32,757 nt of DNA from Candidatus Parcubacteria bacterium (GTDB taxonomy: Bacteria > Patescibacteriota > Minisyncoccia > Phycocordibacterales > Zambryskibacteraceae), in contig JAIFWO010000005.1 of the NCBI GenBank assembly GCA_019661895.1, positions 1 to 32,757 on the forward strand, written 5' to 3'. The notes under the pieces are model-generated. The model had not been told where the DNA came from, did no database searches, and saw only the letters and a list, made by a program, of their open reading frames with translations. Below, piece after piece: positions 25,201 through 32,584 of the stretch (positions are counted from its first letter, which is position 1; every line of letters starts with the position of its first letter). A program made the position numbers and the translations under genes.

Positions 25201-25892
25201 ACTTTCTTCAAAATGTCGAAGATGGCCTCGGCACCGATACCAGCCTCGAAGATGGTGGCATACTTCATGCCGAAGCGATGATACTCGACTTCATCGAGCA
25301 CGCGGCCTGGTATAAGCGACTCGATGTCGCTCTTGGTCTGCAGAGCAAGCTCTTTGAGCATCTCCTTGGACTTATCGTCTTGCAAAGCTTTGACCTTGGC
25401 CTTGAACTCAGAGTCGAGATCCTTGAGCACGCGTGTCTTCTCTCCCTCAGAGACAGAGGTCACGATATAGCCTGCGAAGTATATGACCTTCTCCAAATCC
25501 GCGACCGGAATGCCCATGACCAAAGAGATGCGCGAGGGAACATTTTTAAGAAACCAAATGTGAGCGACCGGGCTCGCCAATTCGATGTGGCCCATGCGCT
25601 CGCGACGAACGATCGAGCGAGTGATCTCCACGCCGCACTTCTCGCAGACGATCCCCTTGTAACGAATGCCCCGGTACTTGCCGCAGTAGCACTCGAAGTC
25701 TCTGTCTGGTCCGAAGATCTTCTCGTCGAAGAGACCGTTCCTCTCGCTTCGCTGCGTTCTATAGTTGATAGTCTCGGGCTTGGTAACCTCGCCATACGAC
25801 CACTCCTTGATGCGCTCAGGAGAGGCAAGCTTGATGCCGATGACATCGAAATCCTTCGTATCCACAACTTTGTTTTTGCTTGGGGTGTTCAT
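22233..25892 (-). CDS. rpoC: RNA polymerase beta' subunit
   Basis: NADFDGDQMAVHVPLS catalytic motif, CYCGKYRGIRYKGIVCEKCGVE Zn site, GEPGTQLTMRTFHAGG. Confidence 0.99.
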   Translation of the reverse strand: MNTPSKNKVVDTKDFDVIGIKLASPERIKEWSYGEVTKPETINYRTQRSERNGLFDEKIFGPDRDFECYCGKYRGIRYKGIVCEKCGVEITRSIVRRERMGHIELASPVAHIWFLKNVPSRISLVMGIPVADLEKVIYFAGYIVTSVSEGEKTRVLKDLDSEFKAKVKALQDDKSKEMLKELALQTKSDIESLIPGRVLDEVEYHRFGMKYATIFEAGIGAEAIFDILKKVDLNKLLKELEAMIEKAPATELARLNKRASTVQWMINASTRPEWMFLTRIPVIPPAIRPMVPLDGGRYATSDVNDLYRRVINRNNRLRKLKEINAPDVILRNEKRILQEAVDALIDNTIRHGSAGGNQAQRRPLKSLSDNLKGKRGLFRQNLLGKRVDYSGRSVIVVGPELKLHQCGLPKHMALELFKPFIISELLKRELAFNIPGARRLIEDAIPEVWAILEEIIRGKYVLLNRAPTLHRLGIQAFQPVLIEGNAIQLHPLVCTAFNADFDGDQMAVHVPLSDEAQAEARLIMAADKNILKPGNGEPVVSAKMLDIVLGIYWMTRLIPGERGEGKYFATPNGAITALDFSAVDYRAKIHVLPTDSEKYKHFEGKIFETSVGRLLFNSVLPSDYPFLNHEMDGKKMAELVDDLIERYGINNIPPVIDKIKEFGFRYATHSGVTWGIDDVKIPEAKPQIIKKGREAVNTVIDQYNEGLLSENERIQKSVAIWQEIKQEIEALIPATLATKDSVYDMTYSRARGSFGNLNQMAGMKGIIQNVAGESLEFPIISCYKEGLTPLEYFITTHGSRKGLTDTALNTAKAGYLTRRLFDVAQDEIVSEEDCGTKEGITITKKTASGIEMPLSKTIKGRFVAKDVVDLKGNVLFKIGHFITRKDAEVVDAAGVEAVVVRSPMVCKTLHGLCMKCYGADLGNNKPVELGEAVGTVAAQAIGEPGTQLTMRTFHAGGVAAAGGDITQGLPRVEEIFEKRKPKSPCIIAHLDGTISEIKMDGHDRVIVITPELGETKGKKLDTEYVVAPNRSILTRIGAEVKKGEMLTDGSADLDELFRYAGRGRTEEYIIHEVSKLYELQGAAVSHKHIELIVRQMFARRRIKVAGDTQFTRGDVVELSEIAEANAAIRERGGEEAKADPVIMGITEVSLSRASFLSAASFQHTPRVLIQAAIRGAEDELLGLKENVIIGRLIPAGTGFSGGYKEKLICEAMSTLSKNA

Positions 25893-25896
25893 ATAG

Positions 25897-28800
25897 TTAT
25901 TCGTTAGTGGATTCGCGGGTATCTCTCCTTTTCTTTGCCTCGATGTCTAGGGCCAGACCGCGCAGGTTATTGATGAGCACATTGAACGAGGCCGGGATGC
26001 CAGGTTCCTGGATCTTCTCGCCCTTCACGATCGAGTCGAAGGCGGCCGAGCGGCCTTGGATATCGTCTGACTTGATGGTGAGCATCTCGCGCAGAGTATG
26101 ACCCGCACCGTGACCGAGGAGGGCCCACACTTCCATCTCTCCGAATCTCTGGCCTCCGTTTTGAGCCTTTCCTCCGAGAGGCTGCTGGGTAATGAGCGAG
26201 TACGGTCCGATGGAGCGCATGTGGATCTTGTCCTCGACCATGTGGTGGAGCTTCAAGATATACATGTAGCCGACGGCGATATCTTGCTGGAATTCCTCTC
26301 CCGTGCGGCCGTCGAACAATTTCATCTTCCCATTTTCTTTGTATCCGGCTTTGACCAGTTCTTGCTTGATCTCCGCGTCAGTAGCACCGGCAAATGGAGG
26401 CACGATGGCTTGGTAGTTAAGGGTGTTCGCTGCTAGACCAAGATGGAGCTCCAAGATCTGACCCAAGTTCATGCGTGAGGGCACGCCGAGCGGAGTCAAG
26501 ATGATGTCGATCGGCGTTCCGTCGGCCATGTATGGCATATCCTCTACCGGCAAGATCTTTGAAATGACACCCTTGTTGCCATGGCGTCCGGCGAGCTTGT
26601 CTCCGACTGAGACATTTCTAAGTTCTGCCACTTGGATGTGGATCTGCTTCAAGATCCCTGAGTCGAGTTTGTCGCCCTTCTCTCTCGAGAAGACTTGGAC
26701 CGAGATGACCCGACCTCGCTTGCCTCCCTCCATGCGCTTGGAAGTATCCTTGACGTCGCGGGCCTTCTCACCGAAGAGAGACCTGAGGAGACGCTCTTCC
26801 GGAGTCAGCTGAGACTCGCCCTTAGGAGTGATCTTGCCTACCAAGATGTCGCCCGGTCGCACTTCCGCACCGACGCGAATGACGCCGTCCTCGGCAAGAT
26901 TCTTGAGTTTGCCCTCGCCGACATTTGGGATATCGCAAGTCGTCACCTCCGGACCGAGCTTGGTGTCGCGGACGTTGACGGTGAAGTCCTCAATATGCAC
27001 CGAGGTAAACTTCGATTCCTTGACGAGTCGCTCCGAGAGGATGATGGCGTCTTCGTAATTGGCCCCGCTCCACGACATGAAAGCTACCAAGATATTTTGT
27101 CCGAGAGCGATCTGGCCGTGCTCCGAGGAAGAGGTGTCTGCCAAGATATCACCCTTCTTAACCTTCTGCCCAGTCTCAACCGATGGGCGCTGGTGGAAAG
27201 AGGTAAAGCCGTTGGTCATCGAGAAGTTCACCAGCGGGAAGACGTGCTCCTTATCCTTATCGTCCCTCATCTTAATGAGCTTGCCGTCAACATAAGTGAC
27301 AGTGCCGGAAGCGGGAGCAATGACCAAGCGGCCAGTGTCTCGAACCGCCTTCTCCTCTATGCCAGTAGCTACGAGAGGTGCCTCGGGGATGATGCACGGT
27401 GTGCCTTGGCGCTGCATGTTCGAACCCATGAGCGCTCTGTTGGCGTCGTCGTGGTTTAAGAATGGGATAAGAGAGGTCGAGGTCGAGAAGGCTTGGTTGG
27501 TGGCCACGTCTATGTAGTGCACGTCGGCTCGACGCACGCTGTGAGGCTCGCCCTTATGACGAACATCGACAATGTCGGGCATAATTTTACCGTCCTCAAC
27601 ATGCGTAGCTGCGTGAGCAATGTTAAATTGCTCTTCCTCGAGGGCGTTTAAGAATTTAATTTCATTGGTGATCATACCGTCTACCACCTTGGCATAAGGA
27701 GTCTCGATCATGCCGAAGCTGTTGACGCGCGCATATGTGGAAAGGCGCAAGATCAGACCGATGTTCGGACCTTCCGGAGTACAGATCGGACAAAGACGTC
27801 CGTAGTGCGAGGGGTGCACGTCGCGGACTTCGTATCCGGCTCGGGCGCGGTTGAGGCCTCCCGGACCAAGGGCCGACATAGTGCGCAAGTGCTCAAGCTC
27901 CTCAAGAGCATTGGTCTGCTGCATGAATTGGCTAAGCTGGTTAGTCGTGAAGAATTCCTTCATGCGAGCCTGCAAGGGCTTAGGAGAGATGAATTGCACC
28001 GGCAGCGTCACATCGGTGTCGATAGTCGACATCCTGTTTTGGATATTCCTCTTGATCTGGGCCATACCAACACGGATCTTCTGCTGGAAGAGCTCTCCCA
28101 CGAAGCGCACGCGGCGACTCCCGAGGTGATCGATGTCATCGGGCTCCGAACCGGGAGTGGTGCAGAGAGTAATGATGTGAGAGATGATGGTGATGATGTC
28201 TTCAGTCGAGAGGGTGCGGCGGTCCATCTCCTTCTCCGTCTGCTTCATCTCGAAGCGATTGTTGAAGCGGAAGCGTCCAACGCGAGAGAGGTCGTAGCGC
28301 TCCGTGTCGAAGATCGAACGGACGAATTCACGGGCATTGTCAGCCGCAGCCAAGTCGCCGTCTCGCAACCTCTTGTGGATCTCGATAGCGGCTTCATCCA
28401 CGCTCGTGGTGTGGTCCTTGGCCAAGGTCTTCTCGATATAGACGCGAGCTTCCGGCTGTCCGTCGAAAAGGGAGAGAATCTTCTCGTTGGTGGCAGCGCC
28501 GAAGGCGCGGAAAAGCGTCGTCACAGGGAACTTGCGTTTGCGATCGATACGGACGTAGATGACATTGTCGGCATCGGTCTCGAACTCGATCCAAGCGCCG
28601 CGGCCAGGGATGATCTTGGCACCGAAGGTCTTCTTGCCCTTCACTTCCGCGGCGGTGAAGAACACGCCGAAGGAGCGCGCCAGCTGAGGCACGACTACAC
28701 GTTCGATACCCGAGATGATGAAGGTGCCGTGGTCCGTCATGAGCGGGAAGTCCGCCATGAAGAGTTCTTGCTCCTTCTCGGTCTTCTGGATGAAGTTCTT

Positions 28801-29106
28801 TAAACGGATCTTGACCTTGAGAGGCGCCTCATATGAGAGCTTCTTCTCCTTGGCCTCGTACTCGCTCATCTTTGGCTTCTCAAGCTCGAAGCCGACGAAA
28901 TCTAATTGAAACTTCCTTTCGGAAAAGTCTTTGATCGATGAAAATTCTTCAAATACCTCCTTCAGCCCGCTCTCGATGAGCCACTTGAAGGAGTCCACCT
29001 GCGAGATGACCAGATTTGGCATCTCTGTAAGCGGCTTGCGGAAACGGCCGAAATACTTCTTCTCCCGCGGTCCGGAAGCAGCCCGCGCAGCAGTTTTTTG
29101 TACCAT
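25897..29106 (-). CDS. rpoB: RNA polymerase beta subunit
   Basis: SQFMQQTNALEELEHLRTMSALGPGGLNRARAGYEVRDVHPSHYGRLCPICTPEGPNIGLI; KLAGRHGNKGVISKILP. Confidence 0.99.
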   Translation of the reverse strand: MVQKTAARAASGPREKKYFGRFRKPLTEMPNLVISQVDSFKWLIESGLKEVFEEFSSIKDFSERKFQLDFVGFELEKPKMSEYEAKEKKLSYEAPLKVKIRLKNFIQKTEKEQELFMADFPLMTDHGTFIISGIERVVVPQLARSFGVFFTAAEVKGKKTFGAKIIPGRGAWIEFETDADNVIYVRIDRKRKFPVTTLFRAFGAATNEKILSLFDGQPEARVYIEKTLAKDHTTSVDEAAIEIHKRLRDGDLAAADNAREFVRSIFDTERYDLSRVGRFRFNNRFEMKQTEKEMDRRTLSTEDIITIISHIITLCTTPGSEPDDIDHLGSRRVRFVGELFQQKIRVGMAQIKRNIQNRMSTIDTDVTLPVQFISPKPLQARMKEFFTTNQLSQFMQQTNALEELEHLRTMSALGPGGLNRARAGYEVRDVHPSHYGRLCPICTPEGPNIGLILRLSTYARVNSFGMIETPYAKVVDGMITNEIKFLNALEEEQFNIAHAATHVEDGKIMPDIVDVRHKGEPHSVRRADVHYIDVATNQAFSTSTSLIPFLNHDDANRALMGSNMQRQGTPCIIPEAPLVATGIEEKAVRDTGRLVIAPASGTVTYVDGKLIKMRDDKDKEHVFPLVNFSMTNGFTSFHQRPSVETGQKVKKGDILADTSSSEHGQIALGQNILVAFMSWSGANYEDAIILSERLVKESKFTSVHIEDFTVNVRDTKLGPEVTTCDIPNVGEGKLKNLAEDGVIRVGAEVRPGDILVGKITPKGESQLTPEERLLRSLFGEKARDVKDTSKRMEGGKRGRVISVQVFSREKGDKLDSGILKQIHIQVAELRNVSVGDKLAGRHGNKGVISKILPVEDMPYMADGTPIDIILTPLGVPSRMNLGQILELHLGLAANTLNYQAIVPPFAGATDAEIKQELVKAGYKENGKMKLFDGRTGEEFQQDIAVGYMYILKLHHMVEDKIHMRSIGPYSLITQQPLGGKAQNGGQRFGEMEVWALLGHGAGHTLREMLTIKSDDIQGRSAAFDSIVKGEKIQEPGIPASFNVLINNLRGLALDIEAKKRRDTRESTNE

Positions 29107-29124
29107 GCAATATGAAACTAGCTT

Positions 29125-29150
29125 GTAAAGTCTCTCTCCTTAAACTTTAC
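29125..29150 (-). promoter_or_regulatory. rpoB 5' leader hairpin with SD-like loop
   Basis: Minus strand: GTAAAGT-TTAAGGAGAGAG-ACTTTAC. Confidence 0.6.
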
Positions 29151-29186
29151 TTCTGGTCGTGACTCAATCAGTTCGAAGTTAAGAGT

Positions 29187-29215
29187 AGTGTAACCTATCC
29201 CCTCTTTTGTGTCAA
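29187..29215 (-). promoter_or_regulatory. rpoB promoter
   Basis: Minus strand: TTGACA - 17 nt - TACACT. Confidence 0.75.
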
Positions 29216-29244
29216 TAAAAAGACTGCCATTGTTAAGCAGTCTT
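29216..29244 (-). terminator. Terminator of the 29233 gene, abutting the rpoB promoter
   Basis: Minus strand: AAGACTGC-N9-GCAGTCTT then TTTATT running into TTGACA. Confidence 0.8.
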
Positions 29245-29565
29245 GCGAACTTTGAACTTCTCGCGCCGGGCGATCGCTTCGGGCGAGACAAGGATAACCT
29301 TCCATCCAGCTCGGCGATATACTTCGCCCATAGCCCATCTCCCCATGTTAGTAAACATCCACTGAAAGATAGTGGCAGCTACCCGCGCTTGAATTCGGGC
29401 AAGCCATCGTCGTCTGGCGAGCTTTACCACACCTTCTGGTTTCCAAGCTCGCTCTTCCTCCCAGAACTTAGCAGCGATCCGCTCAAGTTCTCCCTGCGGA
29501 TCGCTTATCTTTGTGCGATCAAATCGGTAGCTACGATGCACAAGGGTCGGATGTTTTGCTGGCAT
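29233..29565 (-). CDS. Hypothetical protein, about 110 aa
   Basis: SD GAGGAG before ATG 29565 (MPAKHPTLVHRSYRFDRTK...). The longer track start overlaps the upstream gene. Confidence 0.65.
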   Translation of the reverse strand: MPAKHPTLVHRSYRFDRTKISDPQGELERIAAKFWEEERAWKPEGVVKLARRRWLARIQARVAATIFQWMFTNMGRWAMGEVYRRAGWKVILVSPEAIARREKFKVRKTA

Positions 29566-29575
29566 ACTACTCCTC

Positions 29576-30178
29576 TTAGATTGATGGTTTGGTAGCCAAT
29601 CGCGTTTCTTTTTCTCTAAGCAGCTCTTGGAGGCTAAACCTGTCAGCATCCAGCCACTCCGGCAGAGGTAGGAGCTCTATAGCTGCCTCGAGCATTCGAT
29701 TATCAAGGGACCTGCCATACGAGGTCCCGCCGAGATCGTGTGATTGCCACAACTGACGAAGCAAGAGGCGCGCCAGAAGTGCGTCGCTTAAAGATTCGAG
29801 GCTATACTCCCGTTCTGGCATCCGCATAGGTCTCGTTTCATTATCAAGATCAATGGCAATTGCGAGGACCATGAGCGCATTGCGCACCCTAGGGCTCGAC
29901 CCTCCACCAAAACCTGTGCGAAAACAGTGTGTTGTGGAAAGTGAATGTTCATCCAAATGTGAATCGAAGAATACATCCCCTGCCCTCGATCCCATATCGC
30001 CAACAAAGACAGAGATGGTATTGCCTAATCCGTCATCATCGTCACTACGGCGTGTATAGAATTTGCCAGCCTTCAAGGTTTTAGGCCAGAAAAGGCTATT
30101 AAGGAGGATGCCAATAACCTCATCCTCATGGTCGTGAATCACCTTGGCGAGTGTAGTGGCTCGTTTCTTAGGCTTCAC
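29576..30178 (-). CDS. Hypothetical protein, 200 aa, GTG start
   Basis: GGGAG 6 nt before GTG; forms a two-gene unit with 29233..29565. Confidence 0.65.
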   Translation of the reverse strand: MKPKKRATTLAKVIHDHEDEVIGILLNSLFWPKTLKAGKFYTRRSDDDDGLGNTISVFVGDMGSRAGDVFFDSHLDEHSLSTTHCFRTGFGGGSSPRVRNALMVLAIAIDLDNETRPMRMPEREYSLESLSDALLARLLLRQLWQSHDLGGTSYGRSLDNRMLEAAIELLPLPEWLDADRFSLQELLREKETRLATKPSI

Positions 30179-30204
30179 AAAGATCTCCCGTTGAGTCTAA
30201 GAGT

Positions 30205-30233
30205 AGACTACGCTTCTATCTTGTAAGTGTAAA
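30205..30233 (-). promoter_or_regulatory. Putative promoter of the two-gene unit, overlapping the capA-like 3' end
   Basis: Minus strand: TTTACA - 17 nt - TAGTCT. Confidence 0.5.
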
Positions 30234-31223
30234 CACCCCATCGACATCGACGCTTTTTGCCAGATCTACGGGAAGTTCGGAGGTGAGAATATTAGTGCGG
30301 ATTTGGAAGGCTTCCTTCTCTGGAAAGTATAATTTACTGCGGAGCATTTCAATGCCGATAAGATGAAAAGTTTCTGTGGAAGGGCCAAGCTCAAGCCGCA
30401 CTGCTAAGCCTTGCCGAGTAGCCAGTGAGAAGTCCTGATCGAAGATGAAGTTACCAAGAGAATAGAAGATGGCCTTGTCTTTATAGATCTCGATCGGCTC
30501 GATGACGTGCGGATGCGCACCGATAACCAGATCGGCACCCGCATCCACGAACCTATGCGCCTCACGTTTCTGATCCGTACTCTCTGTAGTCGAGTACTCG
30601 ACTCCCCAATGCGCAAAGACTACTACAAAGTTGCAATTCGGTTTAAGCCGCGTGATTTCTAGAACGACAGGCTGCGTATCTTCTTTATAAAGCGCGTGAT
30701 AGCCGACGAAGCAAATATTTTGCCCTTTTACCTCTACTTGCTTAGAAACAGTAATGTCATTGGACGGCGAACCGAAAGAGAAGAGGCCAGCGGACGAAAG
30801 GTTAACTTGAGTGGTAAGGAACCCCTCCGTGCCAAAGTCGAGCGCGTGATTGTTGGCTAGCGAGAAGCCGGTGAAGCCAAGGTCCTTAAGTTCAAGGGCG
30901 ACAGACGGATCGAAGGTGAAGTGGAGATTACCATGATCCTTGACTGACACCGAGGGGTTGGCAGTGATAGTCCCTTCCAGATTCCCTACTGCCATATCGA
31001 TATTTTCAAAAATATTTTTAACCTCTTCGAAGACACTCGCGAATCCGTTCTTATCTATCGTGGTCCTCACCACTCGATCGAGCATGATGTCTCCAACGAA
31101 GAGTATTTGGATCGGCTCCTCATCTTTTATTTCAAAATTCCTGGTCGGCGCATAAGTCGAGCCGGCAACCAGGATCGCGATGAGGGCAATACAGATGGCT
31201 AAAATAATTTCTTTACTTTTCAC
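30216..31223 (-). CDS. CapA/PgsA-family metallophosphoesterase-like protein, membrane anchored
   Basis: ILFVGDIMLDRVV, SLANNHALDFGTEG, VVVFAHWGVEYS, DLVIGAHPHVIEPIE, YSLGNFIFDQ. GTG start at 31223 overlaps the trmD end; the longer track ORF intrudes into trmD. Confidence 0.92.
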   Translation of the reverse strand: MKSKEIILAICIALIAILVAGSTYAPTRNFEIKDEEPIQILFVGDIMLDRVVRTTIDKNGFASVFEEVKNIFENIDMAVGNLEGTITANPSVSVKDHGNLHFTFDPSVALELKDLGFTGFSLANNHALDFGTEGFLTTQVNLSSAGLFSFGSPSNDITVSKQVEVKGQNICFVGYHALYKEDTQPVVLEITRLKPNCNFVVVFAHWGVEYSTTESTDQKREAHRFVDAGADLVIGAHPHVIEPIEIYKDKAIFYSLGNFIFDQDFSLATRQGLAVRLELGPSTETFHLIGIEMLRSKLYFPEKEAFQIRTNILTSELPVDLAKSVDVDGVFTLTR

Positions 31224-31860
31224 GGCGCTTTTTCTTCCATTCCTCGATCTTTTTATGATCCCCGCCCAGAAGCACTTTGGGCACACGATACTTCTTACCC
31301 TTATATTCAAAGACCTCCGGACGGGTATATGAATCTCCTCCCACTCTCTTCTCTTCCAAGGAGTCGAAGTTGCCCAAGACCCCTTCGACCTGCCTCGACA
31401 TGACATCAATGAGGATCATGGCTGGCAACTCTCCTCCTGTAAGTACGAACGGACCTATAGAAACTTCCTCCATCTTAAATATTTTCTTCACTCTTGCATC
31501 AATACCCTCATAGCGGCCTGAAACGATAATCACATCGCTAAACTTCTTAGCCGTTTTCGCCGCGTATTCGTTGGTAAATTGCTTACCACTTGGCGAGAGT
31601 AGAATTATTTTATATTTCTTATTTTTTATTTTCTTTATTGCTCCATCAATAGCTTTAGCTACAGGCTCGGCTTGGATGACCATGCCAGGTCCGCCGGCGT
31701 AGGGTGGACGGTCAATACGCTTCCATTTATCTTTAGTAAAATCGCGAGGATTATAGAAGCTCACTTTGATCTTCTTATCTTCAATAGCCCGCTTCAAGAT
31801 CGACTCGCCGAGGTAGGAGTCGAAGGCTTTTGGGAAAAGGGTGACGATATGGAAATGCAT
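31213..31860 (-). CDS. trmD: tRNA (guanine37-N1)-methyltransferase
   Basis: MHFHIVTLFPKAFDSYLGESILKRA, DRPPYAGGPGMVIQAEP, VSGRYEGIDARV, SIGPFVLTGGELPAMILID. Confidence 0.97.
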   Translation of the reverse strand: MHFHIVTLFPKAFDSYLGESILKRAIEDKKIKVSFYNPRDFTKDKWKRIDRPPYAGGPGMVIQAEPVAKAIDGAIKKIKNKKYKIILLSPSGKQFTNEYAAKTAKKFSDVIIVSGRYEGIDARVKKIFKMEEVSIGPFVLTGGELPAMILIDVMSRQVEGVLGNFDSLEEKRVGGDSYTRPEVFEYKGKKYRVPKVLLGGDHKKIEEWKKKRREK

Positions 31861-31866
31861 AGACAC

Positions 31867-31895
31867 AAACTAGCACTAATTTCCCTACTTGACAA
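31867..31895 (-). promoter_or_regulatory. Putative trmD promoter
   Basis: Minus strand: TTGTCA - 17 nt - TAGTTT (TGC extended), 6 nt to ATG. The -10 is weak (3/6). Confidence 0.45.
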
Positions 31896-31916
31896 ATCTG
31901 TTCTATATGATATAAT
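31889..31916 (+). promoter_or_regulatory. Strong promoter for the 27-aa ORF
   Basis: TTGACA - 16 nt - TATAAT with TGA extended -10. Confidence 0.85.
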
Positions 31917-31949
31917 AGATACAGGCTCAAACCATCTCAAGGAGGCGGT

Positions 31950-32033
31950 ATGCCAGGGATCCTGCGGACACGCAATCTGGTACAAGCAATATTCTTTATC
32001 TGGATTGCTGCATGGCTGATCGGCTCGCTCTGA
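31950..32033 (+). CDS. 27-aa single-TM peptide
   Basis: MPGILRTRNLVQAIFFIWIAAWLIGSL*. AAGGAGG SD 5 nt before ATG, strong promoter and downstream hairpin. Absent from the ORF track because of its length. Confidence 0.7.
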   Translation: MPGILRTRNLVQAIFFIWIAAWLIGSL

Positions 32034-32037
32034 GAGA

Positions 32038-32071
32038 AATCGCCGACCCTTCCGGGCCGGCGATTCTTATT
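32038..32071 (+). terminator. Hairpin/terminator after the 27-aa ORF
   Basis: AATCGCCG...CGGCGATT perfect 8-bp arms with inner CCC/GGG; short T-rich tail. Confidence 0.6.
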
Positions 32072-32086
32072 AGCTATTTCTTATTC

Positions 32087-32419
32087 CTACTCTAAATTCA
32101 AATCCTCCATCGCTTCGTCAACAGTCTTCGAAGCGTTACTGGCGTAGGAGTCACGCGGAGGGCGAGGTGCGGCTCCGGCGGGTTCATTTATTTTAAGATT
32201 AACCCGAGCATTATTCTTCATCCCCACCACCCGCAATAGGATCCTTATCGCCTTGGCGGTATTGCCCTGGCGGCCAATGACCTTGCCCATATCGTCTGGG
32301 TGGACGTCGAGAGTCATAAGGACCCCCATCTCATCGACCGTCCGAGTGATCTTCACATCGCTCTGGTGTTCCACAAGCGCTTTTATAACAAATTCAAGGA
32401 ATGCGACATCATCAACCAT
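32087..32419 (-). CDS. khpA: KH-domain RNA-binding protein (KhpA/YlqC-like)
   Basis: VIKALVEHQSDVKI...VHPDDMGKVIGRQGNTAKAIRILLRVVG; position next to rpsP and trmD. Confidence 0.9.
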   Translation of the reverse strand: MVDDVAFLEFVIKALVEHQSDVKITRTVDEMGVLMTLDVHPDDMGKVIGRQGNTAKAIRILLRVVGMKNNARVNLKINEPAGAAPRPPRDSYASNASKTVDEAMEDLNLE

Positions 32420-32451
32420 GGTAGTTTACTTAAAGGAGTAACAGTAGGCAG

Positions 32452-32577
32452 TTATGCTGCTTCGCCCGTCTGGGCCTCGCTAGATTCTACCACGGATTCA
32501 TTTGCCTCTATCGGTGCCTCAGCAGCCAGTGCTTCTGCCTCAACAGGAGTTTCGACTGCTGGAGCCTCTTTCTTCAT
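32452..32577 (-). other. Acidic 41-codon ORF after rpsP (detached S16 tail or separate peptide)
   Basis: MKKEAPAVETPVEAEALAAEAPIEANESVVESSEAQTGEAA in +1 frame relative to rpsP. Confidence 0.5.
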
Positions 32578-32584
32578 TACCACT

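Noticed and set aside
26695-27459. 254-aa plus-strand ORF antisense to rpoB
   Set aside because: Shadow ORF of rpoB.
27805-28803. 332-aa plus-strand ORF antisense to rpoB
   Set aside because: Lies wholly opposite rpoB, no recognisable domain; explained as a mirror ORF produced by the codon bias of the real gene.
31224-31409. N-terminal extension of the capA-like ORF
   Set aside because: Overlaps trmD in another frame; a GTG at 31223 followed by a TM segment is the natural start.
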